From contig NZ_AEWF01000004.1 in assembly GCF_000190415.1 (NCBI RefSeq), positions 124,001 through 188,000 on the forward strand: a DNA stretch of 64,000 bases. The letters are read 5' to 3'. Numbering within the stretch: position 1 is the stretch's first letter; each line of letters starts with the position of its first letter. Positions 9,001 to 16,658 of the stretch are shown piece by piece. Source of the DNA: Candidatus Odyssella thessalonicensis L13 (lineage in GTDB: Bacteria > Pseudomonadota > Alphaproteobacteria > Paracaedibacterales > Paracaedibacteraceae). Position numbers and translations under genes: made by a program. The notes under the pieces are model-generated. The model was not told the origin of the DNA, searched no databases, and was given only the letters and a program-made list of their open reading frames with translations.

Positions 9001-10809
9001 TTAGGATGCGGTGTAGTCAGGGAGTGGTTTCGAATCCATGCTTTGCCTAATATATTTCTCCATTCTTAAGAGAAAATAGGAGGTTATAATTGCAAGATGT
9101 TTATTTTTGCAGGATTCCTCCAGAGACTCAATTGTTATCGGGGATGAGATTTTCTGAATATACTCTTGATAAGTTAAATTACCGAACCCACTTATTTGTA
9201 CCTTTGTCTTTGCTTCCTCAAGACAGTCCTCTATTATTTTTTTAAATGCGCGAATATATCCTTCAGCTTCATAAAGGAAACATTTTAGTACCTTTTGACG
9301 TATAATCTCTTGCTGATCTTCATCGAGAGACTTAAAGCTGTCCTGGGCACACAAATAATTTCGATATTCGCGATAGGTTAAATTAGTTAAGCCCTTTACT
9401 TTGAGATGGGCCTTTAATTGATCAATTTTAGATTTTAAAAGAGAATAGCGAAAATTCCTGAAAATTGTCTCAGGACTAACTTCGCCCGATTGAGGAGTGG
9501 GCGATTTAGTTAAATCTTTAGGCACGCTAGAAGCTAATGTCGTTGAGCGAAGAGCCAAGCTTTGAGGATTGATAGATGATAAAGCGTTAGATAACATTCT
9601 CTGATTACCCGATGCTCCCACTTTAGTTAAAGTTGCTGCACTGTTAAGTGTTTGCGTGTCAAGGCGAGGACGTTGATAAGGGGGTGGGGTTTGTAAATCT
9701 GGGGAGGGGCTTCTTCGTTTAAATTGGCTGCTGGTATCAGTCCTTCTGGCTATTAATTCTGCCTTAAAAATGGTAGCTGGCGGCAGAAGAGGTCCGCTGA
9801 GGTTTCGGGAGTGTGCTGAAAACGGTGCAGGATCTCTTTCTTGTAATGGAGGGCTGTAACTGTTAACCGTGCTAATCTCTGGGGTGGGAGGAGCAGTTTC
9901 TTGGTGACGTATAGAAGACCAAATATTGGTAGCCAATGATGAAAGGAGGAAAGATTGAACAGATTTATCCTCATCCATATAAGGCTCACTAATCCCCGTC
10001 TCCGCTTTTACTTCTAAAGAAGTTGTCTCCCCTAATGGAAATAGGGATGATGTTGGAAAGATTTCAATTGGCTTATTATTTCTCTCTTCGTCATAAGGGA
10101 TTAAAGCAAGCTTAACGCGACTTGTAAACGTAAGTTTAAGATTATTGACGGCCGCTTGATAGGTATGGTTTTCAAAGGTGCCATTATTAAAACCGATACG
10201 TGTAAATTCTGCACATAATTGATCGTAAAGCTTTTCAATTTCTAGTGTGGCTGCCATTAAAAACGCTTCAAAGCATTGGAAACTATTAATTCTTGAGTTA
10301 GGGGCCAGGCTTGCGGGAAATAAAGGGTATCGTTCTGGGAATAGGCTTTTGTAAAGGTGGCTGCTAAGACCAATAAAATAGAAGCGAGCATAATGTGCAG
10401 TATATAGTGTTTTATGGGATGGTGTTTCCGCATGAGCAAGTATTGATAAGAAGGAGGGATCAAATTGATTGCCAAAAATATTGATCGCACTGACAAGCTC
10501 TAGAAAGTTATCTAGCTCTGCTCCTTTATCCGAGCTCAAAACTGCTTGAGAAGGGCTAAGCAGATCGAGAGGGAATACACATAATTGCAAGAACTTTGGT
10601 AGTGCGGTTAAAGTAGGATTAAAAAGGGGGAGTAAACTTGAGACGTTGGACGTCTGTTCCGTGGACTGTGCTAATAACTTTTGTTCTTGTAAGTGGGGTG
10701 AAGAAGAGATTGAGGGAAGCTCTCCACTCGTTTCCATGCTGAAGCTTGTAGCGATAAAAATTGAATAATAACCAAACAATGAAGCATAGATAGATATCTT
10801 TCTCAGCAT
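9001..10809 (-). CDS. Secreted orphan protein with one FYFIG domain and NLTYxEY repeats (602 aa)
   Basis: This is a paralogue of the 801-aa protein. It has AAGGA before its ATG, a signal peptide (residues 4-22) ending in the same SFSME-type junction, and a linker with VSSLLPLFNPTLTALPKF (56-73) matching the first domain of the 801-aa protein. The domain core is HYARFYFIGLSSHLY at 139-153, followed by PLFPASLAPN (162-171). A long Ser/Thr/Pro-rich linker (about 245-445) contains FKRRSPSP at 363-370. The C-terminal part carries two repeats, LTNLTYREYRNYL at 474-486 and FGNLTYQEYIQKI at 542-554, in helical surroundings. No enzyme motif is visible. Its position in tandem with two related genes indicates local duplication. 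Confidence 0.85.
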   Translation of the reverse strand: MLRKISIYASLFGYYSIFIATSFSMETSGELPSISSSPHLQEQKLLAQSTEQTSNVSSLLPLFNPTLTALPKFLQLCVFPLDLLSPSQAVLSSDKGAELDNFLELVSAINIFGNQFDPSFLSILAHAETPSHKTLYTAHYARFYFIGLSSHLYKSLFPERYPLFPASLAPNSRINSFQCFEAFLMAATLEIEKLYDQLCAEFTRIGFNNGTFENHTYQAAVNNLKLTFTSRVKLALIPYDEERNNKPIEIFPTSSLFPLGETTSLEVKAETGISEPYMDEDKSVQSFLLSSLATNIWSSIRHQETAPPTPEISTVNSYSPPLQERDPAPFSAHSRNLSGPLLPPATIFKAELIARRTDTSSQFKRRSPSPDLQTPPPYQRPRLDTQTLNSAATLTKVGASGNQRMLSNALSSINPQSLALRSTTLASSVPKDLTKSPTPQSGEVSPETIFRNFRYSLLKSKIDQLKAHLKVKGLTNLTYREYRNYLCAQDSFKSLDEDQQEIIRQKVLKCFLYEAEGYIRAFKKIIEDCLEEAKTKVQISGFGNLTYQEYIQKISSPITIESLEESCKNKHLAIITSYFLLRMEKYIRQSMDSKPLPDYTAS

Positions 10810-11146
10810 TATAATTCCTTACTATTTCTCATTTTATCAAAAATTAATTAGTTAGATAATTCTTGTTCATCCATGTCTCATATTTTTATAAAAATGCCCG
10901 AAATCTTTAGTAATAAACAAGCTTAATTTTGGAGAAGAGGTTAAAGGATTGAATTTACATGAGTAAGCAAGGGGTGCGCTTAGGATCTGCCAAGATAAAT
11001 TGATTGTATATTATTATTGTCTACAAGGTCAGGAGGCATACAGGGATGCTTTTGAAAGAGGGGGATGCCCCCTCCTGCGTTTATCTATAAAGTAAAATTT
11101 GCCGCAGAAAGAAAGTGTCCGGCGACAAGAATGCAAGGCTTTATTT
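10810..11146. other. Intergenic stretch between two secreted-protein genes
   Basis: This 337-base stretch lies between the start of the 602-aa gene and the end of the 244-aa gene. No coding sequence was recognised. It is AT-rich near the 602-aa gene, as expected for a promoter, and holds a GC-rich hairpin near 11058-11074. Confidence 0.5.
11051..11074 (-). terminator. Possible terminator downstream of the 244-aa gene
   Basis: GAGGGGG (11058-11064) and CCCCCTC (11068-11074) form a perfect 7-bp stem with a 3-base loop. On the minus strand it is followed by TTTCAAAA, a weak U tail. It lies about 75 bases after the end of the minus-strand gene. Confidence 0.4.
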
Positions 11147-11881
11147 TCAATTAGATTCAAATTTTTCTGCAGAAGCTTCACTTTCCTCTTCTTCATCACT
11201 CTTTATCGGCATTAAAGACTCATTTGAAGCGCCTAACCTTCTTTTAAAAAATTGACGAGGATCTGCATTCTCACTATTTTGTCTTTTTCTTTTATTTTCG
11301 CTCACAACCAGGAAATGGTTTCCCTCTTGAGATAGGAAGTCACTTTCCGTTAATTGAAGAAGATCATTTGTTGAACCGTCTTTCTCATTAATGTTGTGAT
11401 TCACAACAAATCCCTGTTCAAGGAGGTCAGAGGGTAAGTCTGAAAGAGAGTCTAAGAAAGTAGGCAGAACTTCTAGTTCAGGCGAGGGACAGATTGCTAT
11501 TTCGGCAGATCTCAAATCAAGCTGATCTAAGGCAGGCTGGCTAGAAATGAAAGAAGACACAGGGGCGGGAAGATGGATAAGCAAGCTTTCAGCATCGACA
11601 AAAGGTAACCCTAGTGAGTTACTTTCGCCTTCTGCGCCTAAGCATTTTTTGAATTTATTTTCCAGCATGCTTAGCTGTTCTGGGCAATAAAGCTCACTTG
11701 TGACGCCCGGTGAAGGGACATCCGTATTGCCCCTTGCTTCTTTTTCTTTCAGCAGCAGATACTTGTATGCCAGCTCAGGATCCTCTTTAAGCTTAGCCTC
11801 AGCATCCATGCTGTAGCTTAAGTTGAAACTCGACAGGCAACTGATAAAAAATAAATTATAATAGTTACTTAAGTGGGCCAT
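11147..11881 (-). CDS. Secreted orphan protein with bipartite basic motif and acidic tail (244 aa)
   Basis: No family is recognised. The N-terminus is a signal peptide (hydrophobic 8-23) ending in LSYSMD, like the SFSME junction of the neighbours. The middle is rich in Leu, Ser, Pro and Asp and looks largely disordered. Near the C-terminus KRKR (197-200) and KRR (213-215) are separated by twelve residues, the spacing of a classical bipartite nuclear-localisation signal. An acidic stretch SDEEEESE (228-235) follows. For a bacterial exported protein this combination is unusual and suggests action in a host cell nucleus, which is inference. It is the outermost minus-strand gene of this secreted cluster. 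Confidence 0.75.
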   Translation of the reverse strand: MAHLSNYYNLFFISCLSSFNLSYSMDAEAKLKEDPELAYKYLLLKEKEARGNTDVPSPGVTSELYCPEQLSMLENKFKKCLGAEGESNSLGLPFVDAESLLIHLPAPVSSFISSQPALDQLDLRSAEIAICPSPELEVLPTFLDSLSDLPSDLLEQGFVVNHNINEKDGSTNDLLQLTESDFLSQEGNHFLVVSENKRKRQNSENADPRQFFKRRLGASNESLMPIKSDEEEESEASAEKFESN

Positions 11882-12288
11882 TTTTTAATCCTTCTTATTT
11901 ATGAAATTATATTAATCTTTTTATGGCTTTATTTCTCATTCTTCTTTTTAGATGGTACTTTGTATGACATTTTTCAACCGAGCAAGAGATAAGAAAGACA
12001 ATCAAAGACTTGCATGCCCTTATCTGCTTTGTCGGACTATTTAAGAAATGAAGTAAACCATAGCCCTTATAAAATTTACAGCGACTCGAGAGAGTTGATG
12101 AAATGTATAAGGCCGATAATTCATTAAAGCCGTGGGTAAAAGGATGACCTAGTGATCATCATGGCTAAATGCGGCTCTCTAACCGCAGTTTGTTCTGCAA
12201 AGTAAAAGTAACTTCTACCTTTTATTCAACATTAAAACAATTTAACATTTATTTTATTTAAATATAATTTAAAATCTGGAGAAGATAT
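11882..12288. other. Divergent intergenic region (407 bases)
   Basis: This region lies between the divergent 244-aa and 512-aa genes, so it should hold both promoters. A small stem, TGCGG/CCGCA (12170-12187), is followed by GTTTGTTCT. No RNA gene or further coding sequence was recognised. Confidence 0.5.
12241..12268 (+). promoter_or_regulatory. Probable promoter of the 512-aa gene
   Basis: A perfect TATAAT lies at 12263-12268, about 20 bases before the start codon. A poor -35 (TTTAAC, 12241-12246) sits 16 bases upstream. A GGAG Shine-Dalgarno sequence follows just before the ATG at 12289. Confidence 0.4.
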
Positions 12289-13827
12289 ATGCTAAGACTC
12301 TGTATGTTCCTTTTTTTCACGGCTTTAAGCGCCGCGCTGCCAGCTATGGATATGCCTGAGAAGAAAGTTTTTACTGGAACTGATCTTAGGCAGACTCAAC
12401 ATGTGGAGATACCGCCGGAAAAGGATTTTCACCTCGATCTCTCTCTTAAAAGTGCTCAGCTGATAATTGAGAAAAGCGATGATGCTCTGATCCACATTAC
12501 TGCTACGGGTGCAGAAAGTACCTTGAAGAATATATCCTATGTTAATGCATACAATAGACTTAGCTTGCAAGAAGAGACGATTGCTTCCCTCCAAGGGGGC
12601 AGGGCAGTTTCCCCGCTAGGAGGAGGGCGGTCTGATAGGATGCAAATGCGCGTAGTGTTTGGTGCAATAAAATCGAAAGGGAGTGCTGCCAACCTCTCTG
12701 TGCACATACCATCTTTCGACTCATCTATCGTCACCCAGCAGGAACTTGCGGCTGCTTTTGATGAAACAACGATAACAGACAAGCTGCAATTTAATGAGGT
12801 CATATTGTCAAAGGTAAGAATGAAGAAAGGTGTTTTAAGTCAGGGCACCATTGTCGCTGGATCTGTTGAACAGGCAGGAAAACTCTACGGTCTAGGTACT
12901 GTTTTTAAGAGAGGTATTGCTAGCCGTCCTGGGTGTGATCATTCCCTTCTGAATAGCCCTGCCTCCTCAATTTCTAAAGCAGCGAAAGTTAAGCTTTTAT
13001 TGCCCACCTCAACCGATATGGATAACATTTGTTTGAATATTAAAGCTGAAGAAAGTTCGATAATTAAACTGAGGGATATTAAGGTTAAGCAATTGATGCT
13101 TAATTCTTCTGGGTCTGCAAAAACCACTGCCACCAACTTAACTGTGAAAAATATGAAATTAGTTGCTAAGGAGCGATCCGAGCAAAAAGTTTCTTTGACT
13201 GCGAATGCTTCAATTTCGAATTCCTCCCTCACGACCGAAGGTTATGCGGAAATTAGTCTGCAAGGAAATCATTCACTCCTTACCAAGTTCTTTGAAAGCC
13301 AGGGCAAAGACAATTCCAAAATTAATATTCAACACTTAAATATTTTAACTATCCCTTCTTATTTCTATCTATATGGTTACTCCAATATTGAAATGGTGGG
13401 AATTGTAGATCAGTTTGGGATCTTTGCGCAGGCTCATTCTTCTCTACAGCTTACTTCTTCGGATGATGCTCCGGCAAGGCTGAACAGTAATCCTTTACTG
13501 GTTAAGGATGATTATTATTCTAAAGCTGAAATTAGTGATTATGCTAAGGTGTCTATTGAGGGTTGGTTCAATAAAATTATGATTGACCAAAAAGGTCATG
13601 GGGAATTCATTCATTCGCAGGCAGAAAATATGGAAGCTTTGATTGTTCATGCTAAAAATTATTCCACATTTAATACACAAGCCACAATCGAGCGGGCAAG
13701 AATAGAAGCGCGAGACCATGCAACTATTAATGTTTATAAGGTTATCGATCAATTAGATGACAGTAAACGAGATTATGCCAAGATCCATGTCATCTATAAA
13801 CCCGGTAAAGAGCCTTTTAAATTTTAA
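12289..13827 (+). CDS. Secreted beta-rich adhesin-like protein (512 aa)
   Basis: GGAG lies upstream of the ATG. A signal peptide (1-18, ending ALPA) is followed by MDMPEKK. The mature chain alternates short hydrophobic strands with Ser/Asn/Gly turns, for example HLDLSLKSAQLIIEK, VKQLMLNSSGSAKTTATN and ASISNSSLTTEGYAEISL. This pattern resembles the right-handed beta-solenoid of head-GIN / DUF2807 putative adhesins. The opening strand set (L-x-x-A-x-L-I-I-E-K...I-x-I-T-A-T-G...RLSLQEE) has a counterpart in the 363-aa protein at 47717-48808. The family assignment is by pattern, not a sequence match. A surface or secreted location is likely. It is the only plus-strand gene in this accessory block. 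Confidence 0.7.
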   Translation: MLRLCMFLFFTALSAALPAMDMPEKKVFTGTDLRQTQHVEIPPEKDFHLDLSLKSAQLIIEKSDDALIHITATGAESTLKNISYVNAYNRLSLQEETIASLQGGRAVSPLGGGRSDRMQMRVVFGAIKSKGSAANLSVHIPSFDSSIVTQQELAAAFDETTITDKLQFNEVILSKVRMKKGVLSQGTIVAGSVEQAGKLYGLGTVFKRGIASRPGCDHSLLNSPASSISKAAKVKLLLPTSTDMDNICLNIKAEESSIIKLRDIKVKQLMLNSSGSAKTTATNLTVKNMKLVAKERSEQKVSLTANASISNSSLTTEGYAEISLQGNHSLLTKFFESQGKDNSKINIQHLNILTIPSYFYLYGYSNIEMVGIVDQFGIFAQAHSSLQLTSSDDAPARLNSNPLLVKDDYYSKAEISDYAKVSIEGWFNKIMIDQKGHGEFIHSQAENMEALIVHAKNYSTFNTQATIERARIEARDHATINVYKVIDQLDDSKRDYAKIHVIYKPGKEPFKF

Positions 13828-13862
13828 GATAAGCTGATAACCATTAAGAATGATTCATTTCT

Positions 13863-13887
13863 AAGGCGAGACTTTAACTCTCGTCTT
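13863..13887. terminator. Hairpin between convergent genes
   Basis: AAGGCGAGA (13863-13871) pairs with TCTCGTCTT (13879-13887) with one G-U pair and a 7-base loop. It lies between the ends of the 512-aa and 214-aa genes. Neither strand has a clear U run, so its terminator role is uncertain. Confidence 0.3.
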
Positions 13888-13910
13888 AAAATATGAGAAT
13901 ATTCCTCTAT

Positions 13911-14555
13911 TTAATATTCAGGAAGCGGGGCAAATAAGCCAGTTGCCCAATTAACCAGCTGACCTAAATAGCTTCTCGACGGAAGGGTTGCCTGTGTAAG
14001 GTCTTGGCTTTTTAAAGGACGTCCATTAGAAGGCATGGAGGGGGTGTCCAAAAGGGACGATGCGGACTGTAGAGCGTCCGTGGTTTGGGCGCTGAATAAA
14101 GGTAATGTCAAGGGCTTGTCAACAACTGGATGGATGGGCATGGTGCGAGTTATCTGAGTAATTAAAATATTCCCAGCTGCTTGTTGGATAAAGCGTTGCA
14201 AGCCTGCCTGGTTTAAAGGTTGGGTCTTATAGGTCTGCACACTTCTTTCACAGCGTTTTGTATAAGACACGATAAAATGGCAGGGGGTTTTAAACTGCTT
14301 GCTTCCTGGCCCAACTTGAGGGGCGTCCCTGTCTGTGTTTTCCTCGCTTCTGGTAGAGAATAAGGATGTCTGCCTGGTCGTCGTTAATTCTTCTTTCAAA
14401 ATGGCCTCCGATTCTGGAACAATACCTTCGTTTTCAGACACATAAGAATAGCTAGGGGCTATATTTGCTCCAGGAATAATCGCAGCCCTTTCCTCAGCAT
14501 GGCTGGGGGCTGAGATTAATAAGGTAAAAAGCAAAGAAGATTTTTCCGCTTGCAT
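13911..14555 (-). CDS. Secreted orphan protein (214 aa)
   Basis: AGGA precedes the ATG. The N-terminus is a clear signal peptide with cleavage expected after SHA (residue 20). The mature part is rich in Ser, Thr and Pro, without recognisable motifs or membrane segments. A middle segment (about 90-145) is more ordered, with two cysteines and several hydrophobic positions. It belongs by position and composition to the cluster of exported orphans but does not visibly share their domains. Function is unknown. Confidence 0.65.
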   Translation of the reverse strand: MQAEKSSLLFTLLISAPSHAEERAAIIPGANIAPSYSYVSENEGIVPESEAILKEELTTTRQTSLFSTRSEENTDRDAPQVGPGSKQFKTPCHFIVSYTKRCERSVQTYKTQPLNQAGLQRFIQQAAGNILITQITRTMPIHPVVDKPLTLPLFSAQTTDALQSASSLLDTPSMPSNGRPLKSQDLTQATLPSRSYLGQLVNWATGLFAPLPEY

Positions 14556-14741
14556 CTTTGATTCCTGTAAAAATATAAGTTTTTAAACTATCTGATATTC
14601 CAGGATCAATAGAAATGGATATTTTATGAAATTTTTAACGGAAAAAGAGAAAAATTAAAAAATGGAGATAAGACAATGGGGATAAGAAGTAAGGCAAGAG
14701 CTTAGGTTCCGAATTATCACCACTGTCCTATTAATATAGTC

Positions 14742-14775
14742 TGGCTTCAACGGGTGCACCGCTTTAAGGAAGCCA
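14742..14775 (-). terminator. Possible terminator after hfq
   Basis: TGGCTTC (14742-14748) and GAAGCCA (14769-14775) form a 7-bp stem around a 20-base loop that contains GGTGCACC. It lies 24 bases downstream of the hfq stop. The tail on the minus strand (GACTATATT) is only moderately U-rich. Confidence 0.3.
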
Positions 14776-14798
14776 ATAATAAAACGATAATTTGATGC

Positions 14799-15062
14799 TT
14801 AATCCACAATCTCTTCTGATTGATGCGTTGAGGTCCCTTCGAAGAGCTGTATGGGGCCTTGTGGCATCACCGTTGAAATTGCATGCTTATATACGAGCTG
14901 TGAATGACCATCGCGACGCAATAACATAGAAAAGCTATCAAACCAAGTAACGACACCTTGCAATTTAACTCCATTAATCAAAAAAACGGTTAAAGGTGTC
15001 TTGTTTTTGCGAACATGATTGAGGAAAACGTCTTGGACGTTAACTGGTTTATCAGTTGCCAC
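14799..15062 (-). CDS. hfq: RNA chaperone Hfq
   Basis: This 87-residue protein has the normal length for alphaproteobacterial Hfq. The Sm1 motif covers about residues 8-50 ([21 protein letters not shown] start, then G-V-V-x-x-F-D). The Sm2 signature is YKHAIST at 58-64. By family knowledge the hexamer binds small RNAs and A-rich or U-rich mRNA tails and mediates post-transcriptional control. The C-terminal tail is short, as usual in this class. Here it stands just downstream of the bio/aminotransferase/HAD operon, separated by 77 bases. Confidence 0.97.
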   Translation of the reverse strand: MATDKPVNVQDVFLNHVRKNKTPLTVFLINGVKLQGVVTWFDSFSMLLRRDGHSQLVYKHAISTVMPQGPIQLFEGTSTHQSEEIVD

Positions 15063-15139
15063 TTGTGAACTCCGTAATTTATTTAAATTTTATTCATATT
15101 CCACGTTACGATGAATTTAGCAAAGTTCCAAGGGGGATT

Positions 15140-15787
15140 TCACAATTTTGCCAAAATTTTTTCGAGGTCAGAGCAATTTTTTATTGCTTGCTGATAACTT
15201 TTGGCTTCTTGATGAATGGAACGGATAGGTATTGGCCAGCACCCAATAGCTTCGGCACATTGCCAATCAACAGGAGCATCACCAATAAACCAAACATTTA
15301 AAGAGGGCACTTGCTGCATTTGCTCTAAGGCCAGACGAGCTGGCGCAGGGTCAGGTTTATCTTTTTCTGCATCACCGGCCCCAATAACTGCTGAGAAATA
15401 ATGGTCCCACTTCAGATGACAGACTTCCTTTCTTAACGTATCCCCTTGCTTATTACTGACAAGACCCATGGGAATCTTCTGGACATACAGATATTCTATC
15501 AGGTCATGTGCACCGGCAAAGGGAGTGAGAAAGTCCAAGTGATGTTGATGGTAGTAATCCCTAAAAATGGACGACGCTTGTTGCCAACGCTCTCCAAAGA
15601 AAGCTGGTAAGCCATCGCGAGCTGAAAGCTGGATCGTTTGCTTGACCTTTGCTTCAGACCAAGGTTCCATACCAAAATGAGTCAGAGCCTTATTAAGTGA
15701 GGCACAAATCAGCGGCATAGTATCCACTAAAGTGTTGTCCCAATCAAATAAGATCGCATAAGGTTTCTGCATTTCAGAATAAGGCAT
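15140..15787 (-). CDS. HAD-family phosphatase, phosphoglycolate phosphatase-like
   Basis: This 215-residue HAD hydrolase has motif I FDWDNTLVDT at 14-23 (nucleophile D15, D17), motif II around GLVSNKQG (about 111) and motif III/IV with K-D-K-P-D-P-A-P and FIGDAPVDW. The cap is a small helical insert after motif I, as in Gph / pyrophosphatase PpaX-like enzymes. The substrate cannot be told from sequence; phosphoglycolate or another small phosphomonoester is likely. The start codon follows the stop of the aminotransferase gene after one base (TAATATG), so the two are translationally linked. Confidence 0.85.
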   Translation of the reverse strand: MPYSEMQKPYAILFDWDNTLVDTMPLICASLNKALTHFGMEPWSEAKVKQTIQLSARDGLPAFFGERWQQASSIFRDYYHQHHLDFLTPFAGAHDLIEYLYVQKIPMGLVSNKQGDTLRKEVCHLKWDHYFSAVIGAGDAEKDKPDPAPARLALEQMQQVPSLNVWFIGDAPVDWQCAEAIGCWPIPIRSIHQEAKSYQQAIKNCSDLEKILAKL

Positions 15788-15788
15788 A

Positions 15789-16640
15789 TTACCCTCCAGT
15801 ATAGTCCATGTATAAATTCATCAATTTCAAAGAAATTTCTCCGGGTAATCCTGAATTGATAACTGTTTCATCTATCTGGATGACTGGAGTAATTCCTGAT
15901 ACTGATGCTGATAAAAATACCTCTTTTGCTGCCTTAAGCTCAACGAGAGAAAAAGCCTTCTCTTCAACAGCGATATGATTCGCCTGGGCAAGGTTTATGA
16001 TTCTGTGACGCGTAATGCCTCCTAAAATGCACTGGGCTAGAGGATGGGTTTGCAGAGCACCATCCGCACGGACAATCCAGACGTTGGTCGCGTTGCATTC
16101 TGTTACGGTGCCATCCGCTTGATACAGAATTGCTTCATAACATCCTTTTTCGGCGGCCTCTTGTTTGCCCAAAATATTGGGTAATAAGGATATGCTTTTA
16201 ATATCAGGGCGAGCCCAACGGCTATCAGGTTTGGTGATAACCCTAACGCCGCTGGCTTTGCTTAACATGAGCTGGCGCTGATTCACGTGATAGGCTGTAA
16301 CCACCACCACCGGCCGAAGGCCCGGATTGAAGCAATGTAACCGTGGGGCAATGCCGCGGCTAACCTGAATATACACCATAGCATCGTGAAGACGATTGAG
16401 GCGAATAACCTCGCGGCAAATATGAATTAAAGCAAGGCGCGATAAAGGGGCTGGGATCCGTAACTGGCCTAAGGAGTAATCAAGACGATCTAAGTGCTGA
16501 TCCAGATCAATAAGATTGCCCTTGACTAAGACCATCACTTCATAAACCCCATCCGCAAACTGATAACCTCGGTCTTCAATATGGGTTGTGGCTTCTTGAT
16601 GAGGCAGGTAGCGACCATTGACATAAGCAAATCTAGGCAT
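15789..16640 (-). CDS. dat: Class IV PLP aminotransferase, probable D-amino acid aminotransferase
   Basis: This 283-residue fold-type IV PLP enzyme has the usual DAAT length. Visible family features are F-A-D-G-V-Y-E-V near 28-35, the PLP lysine in DIKSISLLPN (K148), and TECNATNVW with the conserved Glu at 181. D-alanine aminotransferase makes D-glutamate and D-alanine for peptidoglycan from each other's keto acids. Branched-chain aminotransferase and aminodeoxychorismate lyase (PabC) share the fold and cannot be excluded. The D-amino-acid assignment rests on the N-terminal pattern and length. The gene follows bioA by 18 bases in the same operon. Confidence 0.8.
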   Translation of the reverse strand: MPRFAYVNGRYLPHQEATTHIEDRGYQFADGVYEVMVLVKGNLIDLDQHLDRLDYSLGQLRIPAPLSRLALIHICREVIRLNRLHDAMVYIQVSRGIAPRLHCFNPGLRPVVVVTAYHVNQRQLMLSKASGVRVITKPDSRWARPDIKSISLLPNILGKQEAAEKGCYEAILYQADGTVTECNATNVWIVRADGALQTHPLAQCILGGITRHRIINLAQANHIAVEEKAFSLVELKAAKEVFLSASVSGITPVIQIDETVINSGLPGEISLKLMNLYMDYTGG

Positions 16641-16658
16641 TAGAAGTCTTTACTTTAG

